A stretch of DNA of 62,500 bases from Mesostigma viride (taxonomy: Eukaryota; Streptophyta; Mesostigmatophyceae; Mesostigmatales; Mesostigmataceae). The position numbers and the translations under genes are program-made. Where the stretch lies: positions 841,200-903,699 of the forward strand of contig RPFO01000130.1 of NCBI GenBank assembly GCA_009746045.1, in the 5' to 3' direction. The notes under the pieces were generated by a model, which saw nothing but the letters and a program-made list of their open reading frames with translations, had not been told where the DNA came from and made no database searches. Positions 13,001-22,132 of the stretch are shown in pieces (the stretch's first letter is position 1; every line of letters starts with the position of its first letter).

Positions 13001-16000
13001 TCCCATGGTTGTGGTCAGCAGCGCATGTCCGCTTCCCATTGTGGTCAGCAGCGCATGTCCGCTTCCCATTGTGGTCAGCAGCGCATGTCCGCTTCCCATG
13101 GTTGTGGTCAGCAGCGCATGTCCGCTTCCCATGATTGTGGTCAGCAGCGCATGTCCGCTTCCCATGGTTGTGGTCAGCAGCGCATGTCCGCTTCCCATTG
13201 TGGTCAGCAGCGCATGTCCGCTTCCCATGAGTGTGGTCAGCAGCGCATGTCCGCTTCCCATGACTGTGGTCAGGTGCCGACCGTGCCACCACCACGGTTT
13301 GGGGAGTGAGCGATCGGAGGTGGTCGCATCCTTCCTCAAGTCATTCGGTAGGAAATGCCCTGTCAGAGACGGTCAAATGATCAAGGACGGAGGAGAGGAA
13401 GGACCGCGTGATACGTCAAAGTGTGGACTTGTGCCAGATGGGTGCTTCTTCTTAGCTTGTTCTGATTGCCATCGCACCGTTTCTGTACTGCCGGTCCTAG
13501 TTGCGTATTTGTACCACCACATACCTTTCAAGAGGTCGGGCCCCACGGGCAGGTGCCTTGTTGCTGATCTGCCGGCTGCCCCCTTCAACGAAACCAAACC
13601 TCTGTTTTCTGAATGCAGTTAAGTAAACCAAGTAGATGTGGCTGGGTGCTTTCACCACGTCGGCCACTGCCTGTCACTCCCCTCCCTGATGTCATAGTCC
13701 ACTGGTCCCATTGACAACTACGGTTGAGCCACGGTCCTGGCACTTGTTCCAACGCTGCCACCTCGCCAGGCAAACCCTGTTGCCTACTGTCCACCCGCAC
13801 GGCCTCCCTCTTCTCTCACGTTCACTGCCTACGGATTGGGATTATGAACTACAAAGCTGATTGGTTATTTCATCGTTGCTTATCTGTTGCTGCTGCCGAC
13901 CATCATGGCCAGTTGGCCACACTTCTGTTCGAAATGACCTCTTTGTTCCGACACGGGCCTGTCGTTTATGGTTCGGGGTCTTGAACACAGAGGTTAATGG
14001 TTATTTGACCATCATATTATCTGTTGAATCTGCCAACCATTCTGCACGCGTGCCGGTCGCAGGTTTGCCGACTACCTGGTCCCGGCAGTGCTCGTAAACG
14101 CCGGCATCCTCATCTACACGGCGCGACTCGAAAAGATTATCAACTCCGGCGAGCCGATCGCGCCGGGGTCGGAAGAGGAGGTAGGGTGTAGAGGGGTGGT
14201 CGAGCAGGGGGGGGGGAGCGGGGGATGGGGAGCCGATCGCGCCGGGGTCGGAAGAGGAGGTGGGGGGAAAAGATTGTGCGCCAGTGGGCGGGCGGGCGGG
14301 CGGGCGGGCGGGCGGGCGGGCGGGCGGGCGGGCGGGCGGGCGGGCGGGCGGGCGGGCGGGCGGGCGGGCGGGCGGGCGGGCGGGCGGGCGGGCGGGCGGG
14401 CGGGCGGGCGGGCGGGCGGGCGGGCGGGCGGGCGGGCGGGCGGGCGGGCGGGCGGGCTTGAATGCCATGAACGCTGTCGGCGCTGTGCGGCCACAGGGTT
14501 CCCCCGCAGGCCGACAGACTTGCATCCTCCACCATCCTGGTGAAGGGAGATTGTTTTGTGGAATAAGCATGCTTATGCACCGACCGCGGCATATGGCATG
14601 TCATTCAAATTATGTACTGCCGCATGTGACACCAACCCACAGTTGTCGATGCCTCTAGAGTAGAGCAACCCTAACCACCTTTTTGCGGCGACTGATCACC
14701 TTGTTTATCACCCCCATGATGCATCCTCCACAGTTAGAGATGCGCACGTCCTCTGTTGGAACGGTAGCTGCCTAATGATAACCTGTCTCACCTGTTCTGC
14801 GGCGTGATATGACCACGGCGCTGTATACACACTTGCAGGTGGAGATCCGCGCGTGCACCATCGTGGCGGTGGAGTGGATTCGGGAGGCCGTGGCGCGGGG
14901 GACCGGGAAAATGGTGGGTGGGCGCACGGCCGCGCGCTGCTTGCCTCAGGATGCTTGATGTTCTGAAGATGGTGGGTGTTTGCATGGCCGCGTGCTGGTT
15001 GCCTCAGGATAACAACAAGCACCGTCAAGTTGCATCTCCCCAGCTTCTAATGGTGGTTGCCAATCGCAGGAATGTAGCATGTCTGTGTTTTGCTAGTTGC
15101 TGATGGGCAGGTTGGCGGGCTGCCTGACACGCCGGCGGGCAGGTAGGTGTCAAATAGGCAGACAGTCGGCAAGCATGTCAACGGCACGTTGTCTTGCTGG
15201 GCATAGGGGGAAAGGGGGGAATGGGAAGAGGTCTGCTGGCTGCTTGTTTGCTTGCCTGGCTCTCGATGTGTTGGGCCAAACGGTGTTTTGATGTCACTAT
15301 CCTCAACTCCACGTATGACAGTGTTTTGATGTCACTATCCTCAACTCCACGTATGACAGTGTTTTGATGTCACTATCCTCAACTCCACGTATGACAGTGT
15401 TTTGATGTCACTATCCTCAACTCCACGTATGACAGTGTTTTGATGTCACTATCCTCAACTCCACGTATGACAGTGTTTTGATGTCACTATCCTCAACTCC
15501 ACGTATGACAGTGTTTTGATGTCACTATCCTCAACTCCACGTATGACAGTGTTTTGATGTCACTATCCTCAACTCCACGTATGACAGTGTTTTGATGTCA
15601 CTATCCTCAACTCCACGTATGACAGTGTTTTGATGTCACTATCCTCAACTCCACGTATGACAGTGTTTTGATGTCACTATCCTCAACTCCACGTATGACA
15701 GTGTTTTGATGTCACTATCCTCAACTCCACGTATGACAGTGTTTTGATGTCACTATCCTCAACTCCACGTATGACAGTGTTTTGATGTCACTATCCTCAA
15801 CTCCACGTATGACAGTGTTTTGATGTCACTATCCTCAACTCCACGTATGACAGTGTTTGCCTTGCAAGGAAGGCGTGACAATGAAGATCGAGGATGGGGG
15901 TAGGGGGGTGAGGACATGGTGTCGGGAGCAGGAAGGAGGGAAAGGGAAAGAAGGGGAAGTAGCATTCTGTAGCCACTACGATGACTCAGAGATTTATGTC

Positions 16001-16198
16001 GCTTTTTTTTTTTTTTTTGCTTCTTTCTACAATTTGGCTCACAAGCACCACGAACTATCTTGTGTTTGTGCTCAACAACGTATGTGGCTGCTGCTCATGC
16101 AGATTACATCGGTGGAGGTTGACTGGCTGCTCTGGCAGGTCGGGGAAAGTGACCGGGCCAGCGTGAATGTACACCACACGCTCACTATTTTCTACTGA
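1016..16198 (+). CDS. Queuosine 5'-phosphate N-glycosylase/hydrolase (Q salvage, DUF2419 family), 3' five exons
   Basis: The enzyme releases queuine from queuosine 5'-phosphate so the base can be reused in tRNA. Exons, read with GT-AG borders and matching phases: 1016-1124, 6792-6930, 14063-14180, 14839-14913, 16103-16198 (stop TGA at 16196). They join to 178 residues. In order they give LGGALLADFEGEAANLV…, FHDSCIYRGHQVFLYKRAQI…, ADVWGAFKGQAPYANFADIG, ELTMFADYLVPAVLVNAGIL, VEIRACTIVAVEWIRE and VDWLLWQ…HHTLTIFY. These follow the family's conserved blocks (LLADF; YKRAQI-ADLWG-F; LTMFADYRVPQ; EIR-C-IVAVE; final HH-T-IYY) in the right order. Family members are roughly 340 residues, so the N-terminal half lies upstream of the window. 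537 coding nt are spread over 15.2 kb, because the introns are filled with tandem arrays. The phase fit at every junction supports a real, intact gene. Family assignment is from recalled motifs, not a search. Confidence 0.88.
1100..1265 (+). repeat. Repeated donor-like motif CACCTGCCAGGTG after a QNG1 exon
   Basis: The exon end and 5' splice site (CACCTGCCAG|GTGGG, around 1115-1129) recur almost exactly at about 1141-1155 and 1228-1242, with weaker versions at about 1170-1186 and 1249-1262. The core is palindromic. The downstream copies keep the CAG|GTG junction and so look like duplicate 5' splice sites. Confidence 0.7.
1355..1535. repeat. 26-bp tandem repeat, about 6-7 copies
   Basis: Units of the form GAGAACAAGGCTTGAGG plus AATGGAGTA are repeated from about 1355 to 1535, with single-base changes in the last copies (CATGG, CTTAAGG, ATAAGG). 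The array lies in the large QNG1 intron 1125-6791. Confidence 0.9.
2045..2090 (+). pseudogene. Degenerate copy of a QNG1 exon start with its 3' splice site
   Basis: CGCAGGTTTTACGACTCTTC and the following bases match the true 3' splice site and exon start at 6790-6815 in about 21 of 24 positions with one base deleted. Read as RFYDSSIYR it parallels FHDSCIYRG of the true exon, and weaker resemblance continues for some 20 bases. A GTAAGA follows at 2072, so the copy could act as a micro-exon or decoy. It sits 140 bp before the 13/14-bp array. Confidence 0.6.
2216..6546. repeat. 4.3-kb AT-rich minisatellite of 13- and 14-bp units
   Basis: Roughly 320 copies of ATCTTTATATCCT, with or without an extra C in front. 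Rare variants (ATAACC, ATATATCC, TAATC, ATCTTG) mark subregions. A block carrying the TAATC and ATATATCC variants at about 3937-4000 reappears about 534 bp later at 4471-4540, so larger segments have also duplicated. All long open frames here are repeat artefacts. It fills most of QNG1 intron 1125-6791. Confidence 0.97.
6592..6619 (+). pseudogene. 27-bp duplicate of QNG1 3' splice site and exon start
   Basis: The sequence CAGGTTTCCACGACTCGTGC plus ATCTACC is identical to the true site at 6789-6815 and is preceded by a C-rich tract ending CCCACAG. After ATCTACC it diverges into unrelated sequence. It is an apparently functional 3' splice site 198 bases before the real one. Confidence 0.8.
6700..6781. 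repeat. CA-rich microsatellite before the 3' splice site
   Basis: Interrupted (CA)n and ACACACA runs with a C8 tract lie directly in front of the exon start at 6792 and form its polypyrimidine-like region. Confidence 0.85.
7126..13274. repeat. 6.1-kb minisatellite of 30- and 33-bp units with 1557-bp higher-order repeat
   Basis: About 190 units built on CAGCAGCGCATGTCCGCTTC followed by CCATTGTGGT, with optional GAT, GGT, GAG or GAC triplets after CCAT, making 30- or 33-bp units. Both lengths are multiples of 3 and the unit has no stops in several frames on both strands, so open frames of more than 2000 codons appear in at least four frames. None shows coding bias. A rare CTTCGCAT variant occurs at 8491-8500 and 10048-10057, exactly 1557 bp apart, inside matching orders of 30/33 units. 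This shows a large segmental duplication of the array. A second block with the GACTGTGG variant repeats 420 bp apart (12388, 12808). The array fills QNG1 intron 6931-14062. Confidence 0.97.
13275..14062 (+). other. Non-repeat end of QNG1 intron 6931-14062
   Basis: About 790 bases with no tandem repeat and no convincing exon. It ends in CCGGTCGCAG, the 3' splice site of the exon that opens with FADYLVP at 14063. Confidence 0.6.
14230..14264 (+). pseudogene. Duplicate of QNG1 exon end with 5' splice site
   Basis: The last 30 coding bases of exon 14063-14180 with its donor (GAGCCGATCGCGCCGGGGTC, then GGAAGAGGAG|GT) recur 79 bases downstream, starting at 14230. The copy's donor is GTGGGG, the true one GTAGGG. 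Using the second donor would add 79 bases and shift the reading frame. Confidence 0.85.
14283..14457. repeat. GGGC tetranucleotide array, about 43 copies
   Basis: An uninterrupted (GGGC)n tract of about 175 bases inside QNG1 intron 14181-14838. G-triplets on one strand could form quadruplexes, and the tract is likely hard to sequence and replicate. Confidence 0.97.
15285..15854. repeat. 38-bp tandem repeat, exactly 15 copies
   Basis: Fifteen 38-bp units starting GTTTTGATGTCACTATCCTC appear identical throughout (570 bp). This suggests very recent expansion or strong homogenisation. The array lies in QNG1 intron 14914-16102. Confidence 0.96.
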
Positions 16199-16469
16199 AG
16201 CAGTAGCTTGCAGCTCCAGGTGGGGAATGGGAATCAGTGACACAATCGGCATGTATATTTGAGTACCCTTTTGTTATTAACTTGGCAGAGTTTTTGACGC
16301 GCCTGCAGGCGGACACTCTTTTTCTGGGTCATTGGATGAGCACCTGGAAGTCAAGTGTTGATCTTCGTTCCGGCGCACAGCTAGAGGAATAATGAATCCT
16401 TGGACGAATGTAGTTCCTTAATTGCCATTCCATGGGAATAAGTGCTACCTATTCCCCTTAACCATCCAT
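16199..16469 (+). other. Downstream of QNG1; no assigned gene
   Basis: A short open stretch 16289-16392 follows a possible 3' splice site (CTTGGCAG) and reads FLTRLQADTLFLGHWMSTWK before a TAA stop. It could be a LINE remnant or an alternative exon. I do not recognise it and leave it unassigned. Confidence 0.35.
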
Positions 16470-17282
16470 TACATGGCTCCATATTTTCGTCGATCGGAGC
16501 TGGCTTCCTGACACTGCCGACGATGTGGACACCCGCATCGGCCTTGCCTGGGCCAAGCTCCGTTCGCTCAAGACCTACTGGCGCTCGAAGGGCCTGGGCG
16601 AGCACCGCAAGCGCATGCTCTTCAAGGTCCTCGTCCTCACGGTGCTCACGTATGGCGCCGAGGCGTGGACACTCCCACCCAAACTGGCAGCTAGGCTAGA
16701 CGGTACGGTTTACAGGATGCTCCGACAGGTCCTTAACGTAGGGTTTTCCGAGCGTCCGTCATCAGAGTCTTTGTATCATGGCATGCCTCGTATTTCGGAC
16801 GAGATTAGGCAGCGTAGGATAGCATTTGTAGGACACCTTGCTGGCACGTACAGCCAGGTCGACACCGCCCTTGGTCTGGCCGGCCCCCAACGGCTTGGCC
16901 AGCCAGGGCGCCACATTCTGACCTGGCCTGGCCCCGAGGACATTCCCAAAAGGGTAGGGAAACCTGTCACGAACTACATCCACATGTTGCTGGACGACCT
17001 AGTGGTCCCAGCCCAGTTTGAGCACCGCATCCACTCTCTCTCCCGTCTTTGGACTGCCATGCAGGACAACACGCGGTGGAAGAGGATTGTCAAGGCGCAC
17101 ACGCCCGACCCTGTGGGCAAGCCCCCTCCCCCCAAGCGGAGGCGGCGTTTTGATGAGTAGTGTAGTTAGGATTTTCTAGACTAGATAGCTTAGAGTTAGG
17201 GTAGTTCGATTACGCGGCCTCCTCCACCCCATCCATCATGGAATATGTGCTACATGATCTCCCAACGGAGGCATGCTATAAT
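16470..17282 (+). pseudogene. LINE reverse-transcriptase C-terminal fragment with 3' UTR (left part)
   Basis: An open frame to the TAG at 17158 (coding from about 16471, no start codon) gives the region after the RT catalytic core of a non-LTR retrotransposon: DTRIGLAWAKLRSLKTYW, then LTVLTYGAEAWTLPPKLAAR, LDGTVYRMLRQVLN, ISDEIRQRRIAFVGHLAGTY and a basic end PPPPKRRRRFDE. The catalytic motifs would lie upstream and are missing, so the copy is 5'-truncated. The 3' UTR contains TGCTACATGATCTCCCAACG, shared with the copy near 59025. The element is interrupted at 17283 by a piggyBac-type insertion and appears to resume at 21386. Confidence 0.8.
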
Positions 17283-17880
17283 TTAACCCGTGTTTTTTTA
17301 ATTAGAACGCGATATATCGCGTTGTAAGTTTTTTTTAGAACGCGTATAGCACCTAAGGAAAATTTTTTTTCATGGTCATGTATATACTTTCCTGAAAGCC
17401 CATAAATCAAAGTTTGATTTGAGCTACTCAGACCTACCAAATTCCTATTCCATAGAGAGATACAGTGCTATGAATACAGGGGGGTCTGGTCATGACCGCG
17501 ATTTCTTGACCCTAGGTGACAAGCGACGTGTTTATTCAGAAATTAATAAAGTAAAAAATCTGGCCTTTTGCCTGAGCTATGTGCAACATATGTAGAGCCT
17601 GTGAAACAAAAGCCAGGCCCATTTGGCCACTGCAGCTATTTTTCCTATGCATCACAATTACAACGCAGTACAACGCAGTAGGAAGCACATGCCAACATCA
17701 CAACATGCCACATGGGGTGGGGGGCCTAATAAGGCCATGGAAGCACCAATATTGCAAGTAGGGTGCGTCAACATGATAATACACGTGAAATACACGATGG
17801 GTGCACACTCCCTGTATAATACAAGCATGCTGACACCATAAATTAATCCCCAACCCGTGCCGTAGCCTAGCGCCTAGCGC

Positions 17881-20403
17881 CTAGGACTGCGCCTTCTTCT
17901 TGTATTCCTTGCGGCCCCCCGTCCTGGTGCTGGTGAGCACCACGCCCACCAGGAGCTTCTTGGCCACGGGGGCCATGTCGATGTAGGGGAGCTTGATGAG
18001 CGGGTTGTGGAAGTCGTTGAAGCAGTCTGGCGAGCACATGGCCAGGTCGCACTCCTTGCACCAGGTGCGGGTGCGCGCCCCCTGCTTGGGTGGGTCTGTG
18101 TTGGCCAGTGCGCAGGCCTTCATCGACCGCACCCGGCACACCACGCACACCATGCCAGAGTGGGATGTGGGCAGGTTGAGGTCCCGCAGCAGGGAGCCAA
18201 CCCCGTGAGTGCCGGAGTGGCGCCCAGCACGCCCCTTACCGATGCTGGGAACGGCCATGCCGCGAAGCCGGGGGGTGCCGTCAAATGTGTTCTTGAGCAG
18301 CTGCGTGTGGAAGGCCAGAATGAACACCTTGTGGTCCATGGCGTCCTTGCCAAGAGCCAGCTTCTGCAGGCAGTATGCCATGCGCACGATCGTGGAGAAG
18401 AGGCCCAAGGCCCAGCGGCAGTACCACTTGTGGAAGATGGTCCGCCCCTCGATGTCCCACGTGCCCGTCAGCAGGAAGTCAAACTGGTCCACACACTTGT
18501 AGATGCGGTTGTACCGCAGCATGGCCTCGGGGCAGGGCACCTCCTCCCGTGCCCCCCCGTGCCCTTCCCCAGCTTCCTCCTGCTGATGGTCACGCTGCGT
18601 GGGAGGATGCCTGTGGTAAGGCAGGTGACAGCTTGGCGGTCTTGCCACATGGTGAGGGCCTTCCCGGTCGGCTTGTGCACGGCAGCCACCCACTTGACCC
18701 GCGGGGGCCTGCTGCCCATGAGCTGCTTGACCTTGGCCAGCTCACACTTCCTGGCCCGGCACGTCATGACAGTGCCCACTGCAGTGATCCCCATCTCACG
18801 CAGGTCCTCCATGGTGTCCACAGTCGTGTAGAGGCGGTCGATCGCCATCTCAGTATCCCCTGGGCTGGGCAGCGTCTCCGACAGCGTCTTGACGATTGCC
18901 CGCATGCCGCCTTCTCCCTTGATCCTGTCGAAGGTCTGGCTGTGGTAGGGAATCTTGGTCTCGAAGTCGCAGAGCCTCCATATCCGAATGTGGTAGGAGT
19001 GGCCGGCTTGCTGGGGTCATAGACCCGGATGCTGCACATCTGGTTGCGGATAGCAATCCCCGACTCATCGATGGCGACTGAAGACCCCGGCAGGAAGTAA
19101 TGCTTGATGTTGTTGTTCATCATCTCCTCCAGGTGGTCGCAAAAGTACAGCTTGCCCTCCCGAGAGCTGTGGTCGGTAGGGCCGCGCTCGTCGTGGCGGC
19201 GGAAATGCAGGTTGTGCATGCTTGATCTTGTAGAACCGCGCCTTGGGCATGAAGCCTGACCAGTCAGGAAACTGGACTGCACCGTGGGTCTTCCCTGACC
19301 AGTAGTCAGCCTCGTTGGACAGCGGAATGCACGCCTTTGCAACAAGGAGTGCGAAAAACACGCCCACCTCATGGGCGGTGATGTCCCCGACGTTGTCAGG
19401 TCCCTGCTTGCATTCAATGTAGGCGTTGGTCGCCTCTGCAACCTTGTCCCACTCCTCGCGTTCCCATATCAGATGAAACCACCCGAGGGCATCCATGTCC
19501 TTATAATTCCGGGGCAGGTGCTGCGCCTTGGCTGGCCGGTTGCAGGGGTGCACGTCGATGGTCACGCCCTCTTCCTCGGCGCCCTTCTCGTCCCATTGAT
19601 CGCCTGTCTTGACGACCCAGTCTCGTGCATTGCTGGTCACTGGCGCCTCGTCCATCTCCGCCTGCAGCTCGGGATCCCCATATTCCGGCATGGTGTCTTC
19701 CTCACTAGACTCATCATCGCTTGTGTCGGGTGCAGTGATTGCAGGCCGGGCCACCTTCGCTCGCTCCTCATCAGATTTGCGAGGGCGCCCACGACGCCTT
19801 TTGCCACTGGAAGGAGGTGTCGGCACGTCCTCCTCCTCCTCCTCCTCCAGCTCCTCCTCCTCCCCCACCGGCCTCCTCCTCCTCCTCCTCCTCCTCCTGG
19901 ACATCATCGCCACCTCCATCCTCATCATCGCCATCCTCCTCATCACCATCCTCCTCGCCATCCCCACCTGATCCGGCTCCGTCATCACCATCGCTGGCAT
20001 CGCCTGTGCCGCATTCATTTTCTATCTCCTGAATCCGCTGCTGCACATTGCGCTGCTCCTGCTCATTCTCAGTCTCTAACCACAGCAAGACCTGCCATTC
20101 CGTAAGCTTTTCCGTGCTCCTGTCAGCCGCGAAATAAACCTTCCACAAGTCCACTAGCTGTCTACCCCTACCGGCCAGCAGCTTCTTGACGACACCTGTC
20201 ATCTTGTCTGTTTTATACTTCTTCTGTGCTTTGGCGACATAGCCAGCGCCCCAATACGTGGGCACTCGTAAAGTACGTCCTAGCAAACCCATGTCCCTAG
20301 CATTCACGTCGAACACCATCTCTGACCACGAAATCTGGCGGGAACTGGCCAGATTAGGTTGCCGCCATCGCCGTCGTCTTCGCGCGGTACCGTGCAAAAA
20401 CAC
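17881..20403 (-). pseudogene. piggyBac-like transposase, broken by several frameshifts
   Basis: It would cut and paste the element at TTAA sites. On the minus strand are an N-terminal region, a long acidic tract (about 19830-19960), a basic KRRRGRPRKS motif, then the DDE domain. First acid: VAIDESGIAIRNQ. Second: EMAIDRLYTTVDTMEDLREM. Third: YNRIYKCVDQFDF. The C-terminal Cys-rich finger includes CVVCRVRSM, CKECDLAMCSPDC and DFHN. The frame changes at about 19860-19905 (GGA-repeat tract), near 19220, near 19010 and near 18550 (a run of seven G/C), so no single frame covers the protein. All catalytic acids are visible, so inactivation could be recent, or some shifts could be assembly errors in homopolymers. 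The frame ends with TAG at 17881-17883. Confidence 0.85.
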
Positions 20404-20567
20404 CCAATTTCAGTGGTGCATTTCTGTGTACAGCTGTCACAAAAAAAATATCAAAAATACCAGGATTTTTTCTTGAATTCTATGAGATGTTTCTGACCTG
20501 TCTTGAAAGTTTCAGACCAAAAATCGCATGTTTAATAGGTGTGGCAGTTGTCAGATTACAACGCGAT

Positions 20568-21324
20568 TAATTAATTAATAGACACGTGACTGCGTCACGT
20601 GAGCATAAGCCCTCAGTGGGAGCGGAACAGGGGATGGAATGGATGGTATAAGCTATCTAGGTCCTAGTTACAGGGGTGTGGGCACCGCGGCCCGAATCGC
20701 TATGAATGCCATACTTGGTCACACGCGGAGCCCCCACAGGCTTGGGGGTGGTCTCCTTCATCACTACTTGCCATCTATCCTTGCGCACCATCTGCCTCCA
20801 TATTACAGACAAACCAGGAGGCTGCCCGGGGGTGAGCCCGTCACGTCTAGTGTAGCACATGTCCATGCCGAGTCTATCACGAAAAGTCCACGGGTGGCGG
20901 CCCTGCCGCGCGCGGCCGGGGGCACGCCAGGTGAGGACATATCGCCCAGGCTGGGCGGGCTTGGTGCCAGCTAGTCTATCTGATGTATCTACCTGATCTG
21001 TGCGGGCCAGGTGCCCGGCTAGGCCCAGGCGCCTGTGCCTAATAATGTGGGAAACATAGGGCAAATCAGCGTACAAATCCTCATTACTAATGTGCAAACC
21101 AAAGGGGATGTTAAGGGCCTTGCGCAGCATCTTGGTGACGGCGCCGTCGAGTCGTTGCTCCAGCTCCTGCATCAGTGTCCACGTCTCGGCGCCGTAGGTC
21201 AGGATCGTCAGAATGACGACCTTGAAGAGGTCACGCTTGACGATCCGGGGTAGGGCGGGGTTGCTCCACCAGCGGCGGTGGTCATGGAGGTGCGCCCACG
21301 CCATGCCGATCCGTGTCGTCATGT
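20568..21324 (-). mobile_element. 5'-truncated LINE inserted inside the piggyBac element
   Basis: On the minus strand, frame 21322-20657 gives TTRIGMAWAHLHDHRRWW, LTILTYGAETWTLMQELEQR, ISNEDLYADLPYVSHIIRHR and a stop at 20657, homologous to the + strand LINE at 16470. Its 3' UTR ends with a hairpin (CACGTGAC…GTCACGTG, about 20583-20602) and an ATTAATTAATTAAT tail. It splits the inner palindrome of the piggyBac right end. CGAT is present at both junctions (20564-20567 and 21325-21328), a short target duplication. Removing it restores a palindrome like that of the left end. Confidence 0.8.
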
Positions 21325-21385
21325 CGATACATCGCGTTCTAACCCTACAACGCGATGTATCGCGTTGTAAAAAAACACGGGTTAA

Positions 21386-21900
21386 TTTAATTTTTAATAT
21401 TTTCGTTTATATGGTTGCAATGGTGTATCGGATTTCTCTGAAAATAGTTTATTAAACAGAATGCGGGAAAGAAAGGGCCGCCACAACCTTGTGGCTGTAC
21501 ATGCAGAGAGGCTTGTTAGACGAATGGGGACGACTTGTTGTTTACCGGGGAATCCTACTGGCAACTAGCTTTGCCTTTTGTAAGTCAGGCGCCGTTTGTT
21601 TGAACGGCCGGCCATGTGTGGAATGCTGACGGAAGTTGCGTCAAAAAGCTGTAATAAAATCTGATGTAACCAGCACTCACCAATTGATTGGTGTGCTGCT
21701 TGGTTGGGTAGTGTGTTCAGGGTTGCATTCGAAGAGTACACATGGCCTGACAGCTCAGACGTGTGACAGATGAGCTGGCTGGCTGAATTATTAAATTGTC
21801 AGCGTTAGGATATTTCTGGTTTTGCCGTTTTCCATTTTGACGGTAGGCTTGATAAGCATGGTCGGCGGGTTGTGACCCGTAATTGTTTCTTTTCAATTAA
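21386..21900 (+). mobile_element. LINE 3' UTR, right part beyond the piggyBac insertion
   Basis: The segment contains TTTCTCTGAAAATAGTTT and ATGCGGGAAAGAAAGGGCCG, matching the copies at about 45765-45800 and 59060-59110, and ends with CCGTAATTGTTTCTTTTC like 46385-46405. It is the continuation of the LINE whose left part ends at 17282. Confidence 0.65.
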
Positions 21901-22132
21901 TCATTCTGTTCAATTAATCAATTAATTAATCTGTGACTGTGTCACGTGAGCGTGTACTACCATACACCCAAGTAAGCCATGCTCAAGCTTGCATGTGCCT
22001 TGATTAATTTATTAATTATACACGCGTGCTCCTGTTGGGGAGTCACGGAGCACCGGAGTGCTTTTAATCCCCGTATGTGCACAACAGGAAGAAAGGGCAG
22101 AGACCCCCTTTCTCCTGCATGTGCCTTTATAT
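21901..22132 (-). mobile_element. 3'-terminal fragments of two short retroelement families
   Basis: Two minus-strand 3' ends lie here. One has the CACGTGA-type hairpin (near 21930-21950) beside a TTAATTAATTAAT tail. The other, at 22026-22110, has the hairpin GTGCTCC…GGAGCAC also found at 51451-51480, 57588-57612 and 57800-57826. The second is cut by the LTR element at 22133. Confidence 0.6.

Larger units (their letters stand above)
17283..21385 (-). mobile_element. piggyBac-type DNA transposon with TTAA target duplication
   Basis: The left end is TTAA (17283-17286) followed by CCCGTGTTTTTTTA; the right end is the exact inverse followed by TTAA (21382-21385). The element proper is 17287-21381. 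Inside each end lies a palindrome of the form AACGCGATATATCGCGTT, likely a transposase-binding site. TTAA duplication and CCC starts are the family signature. It carries a transposase gene on the minus strand and a later LINE insertion (20568-21324). Its host sequence is the 3' UTR of a LINE. Confidence 0.9.

Noticed and set aside
7026-13622. Open frames of over 2000 codons on both strands
   Set aside because: They are the 30/33-bp array read in different frames; stop-free units of lengths divisible by 3 explain them all, and the array lies in an intron of a phase-consistent gene.
14001-14658. Ala-Arg-Pro and Gly-Arg-Ala repeat proteins
   Set aside because: These are the GGGC microsatellite translated.
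15285-15854. CRISPR-like array
   Set aside because: The 38-bp repeats are directly adjacent with no spacers, and the sequence is eukaryotic intron DNA.
16289-16392. Alternative last exon of QNG1 (FLTRLQADTLFLGHWMSTWK)
   Set aside because: The exon at 16103-16198 already supplies the conserved family C-terminus (HHTLTIFY and stop); this stretch has no family match.
17881-19022. Plus-strand frames over the transposase region
   Set aside because: They are shadows of the minus-strand piggyBac transposase, whose DDE and Cys-rich motifs are clear.
20557-21356. 11-bp target duplication TACAACGCGAT around the inner LINE
   Set aside because: The same bases belong to the two palindromes of the piggyBac right end; a short CGAT duplication with the LINE splitting the inner palindrome is simpler.
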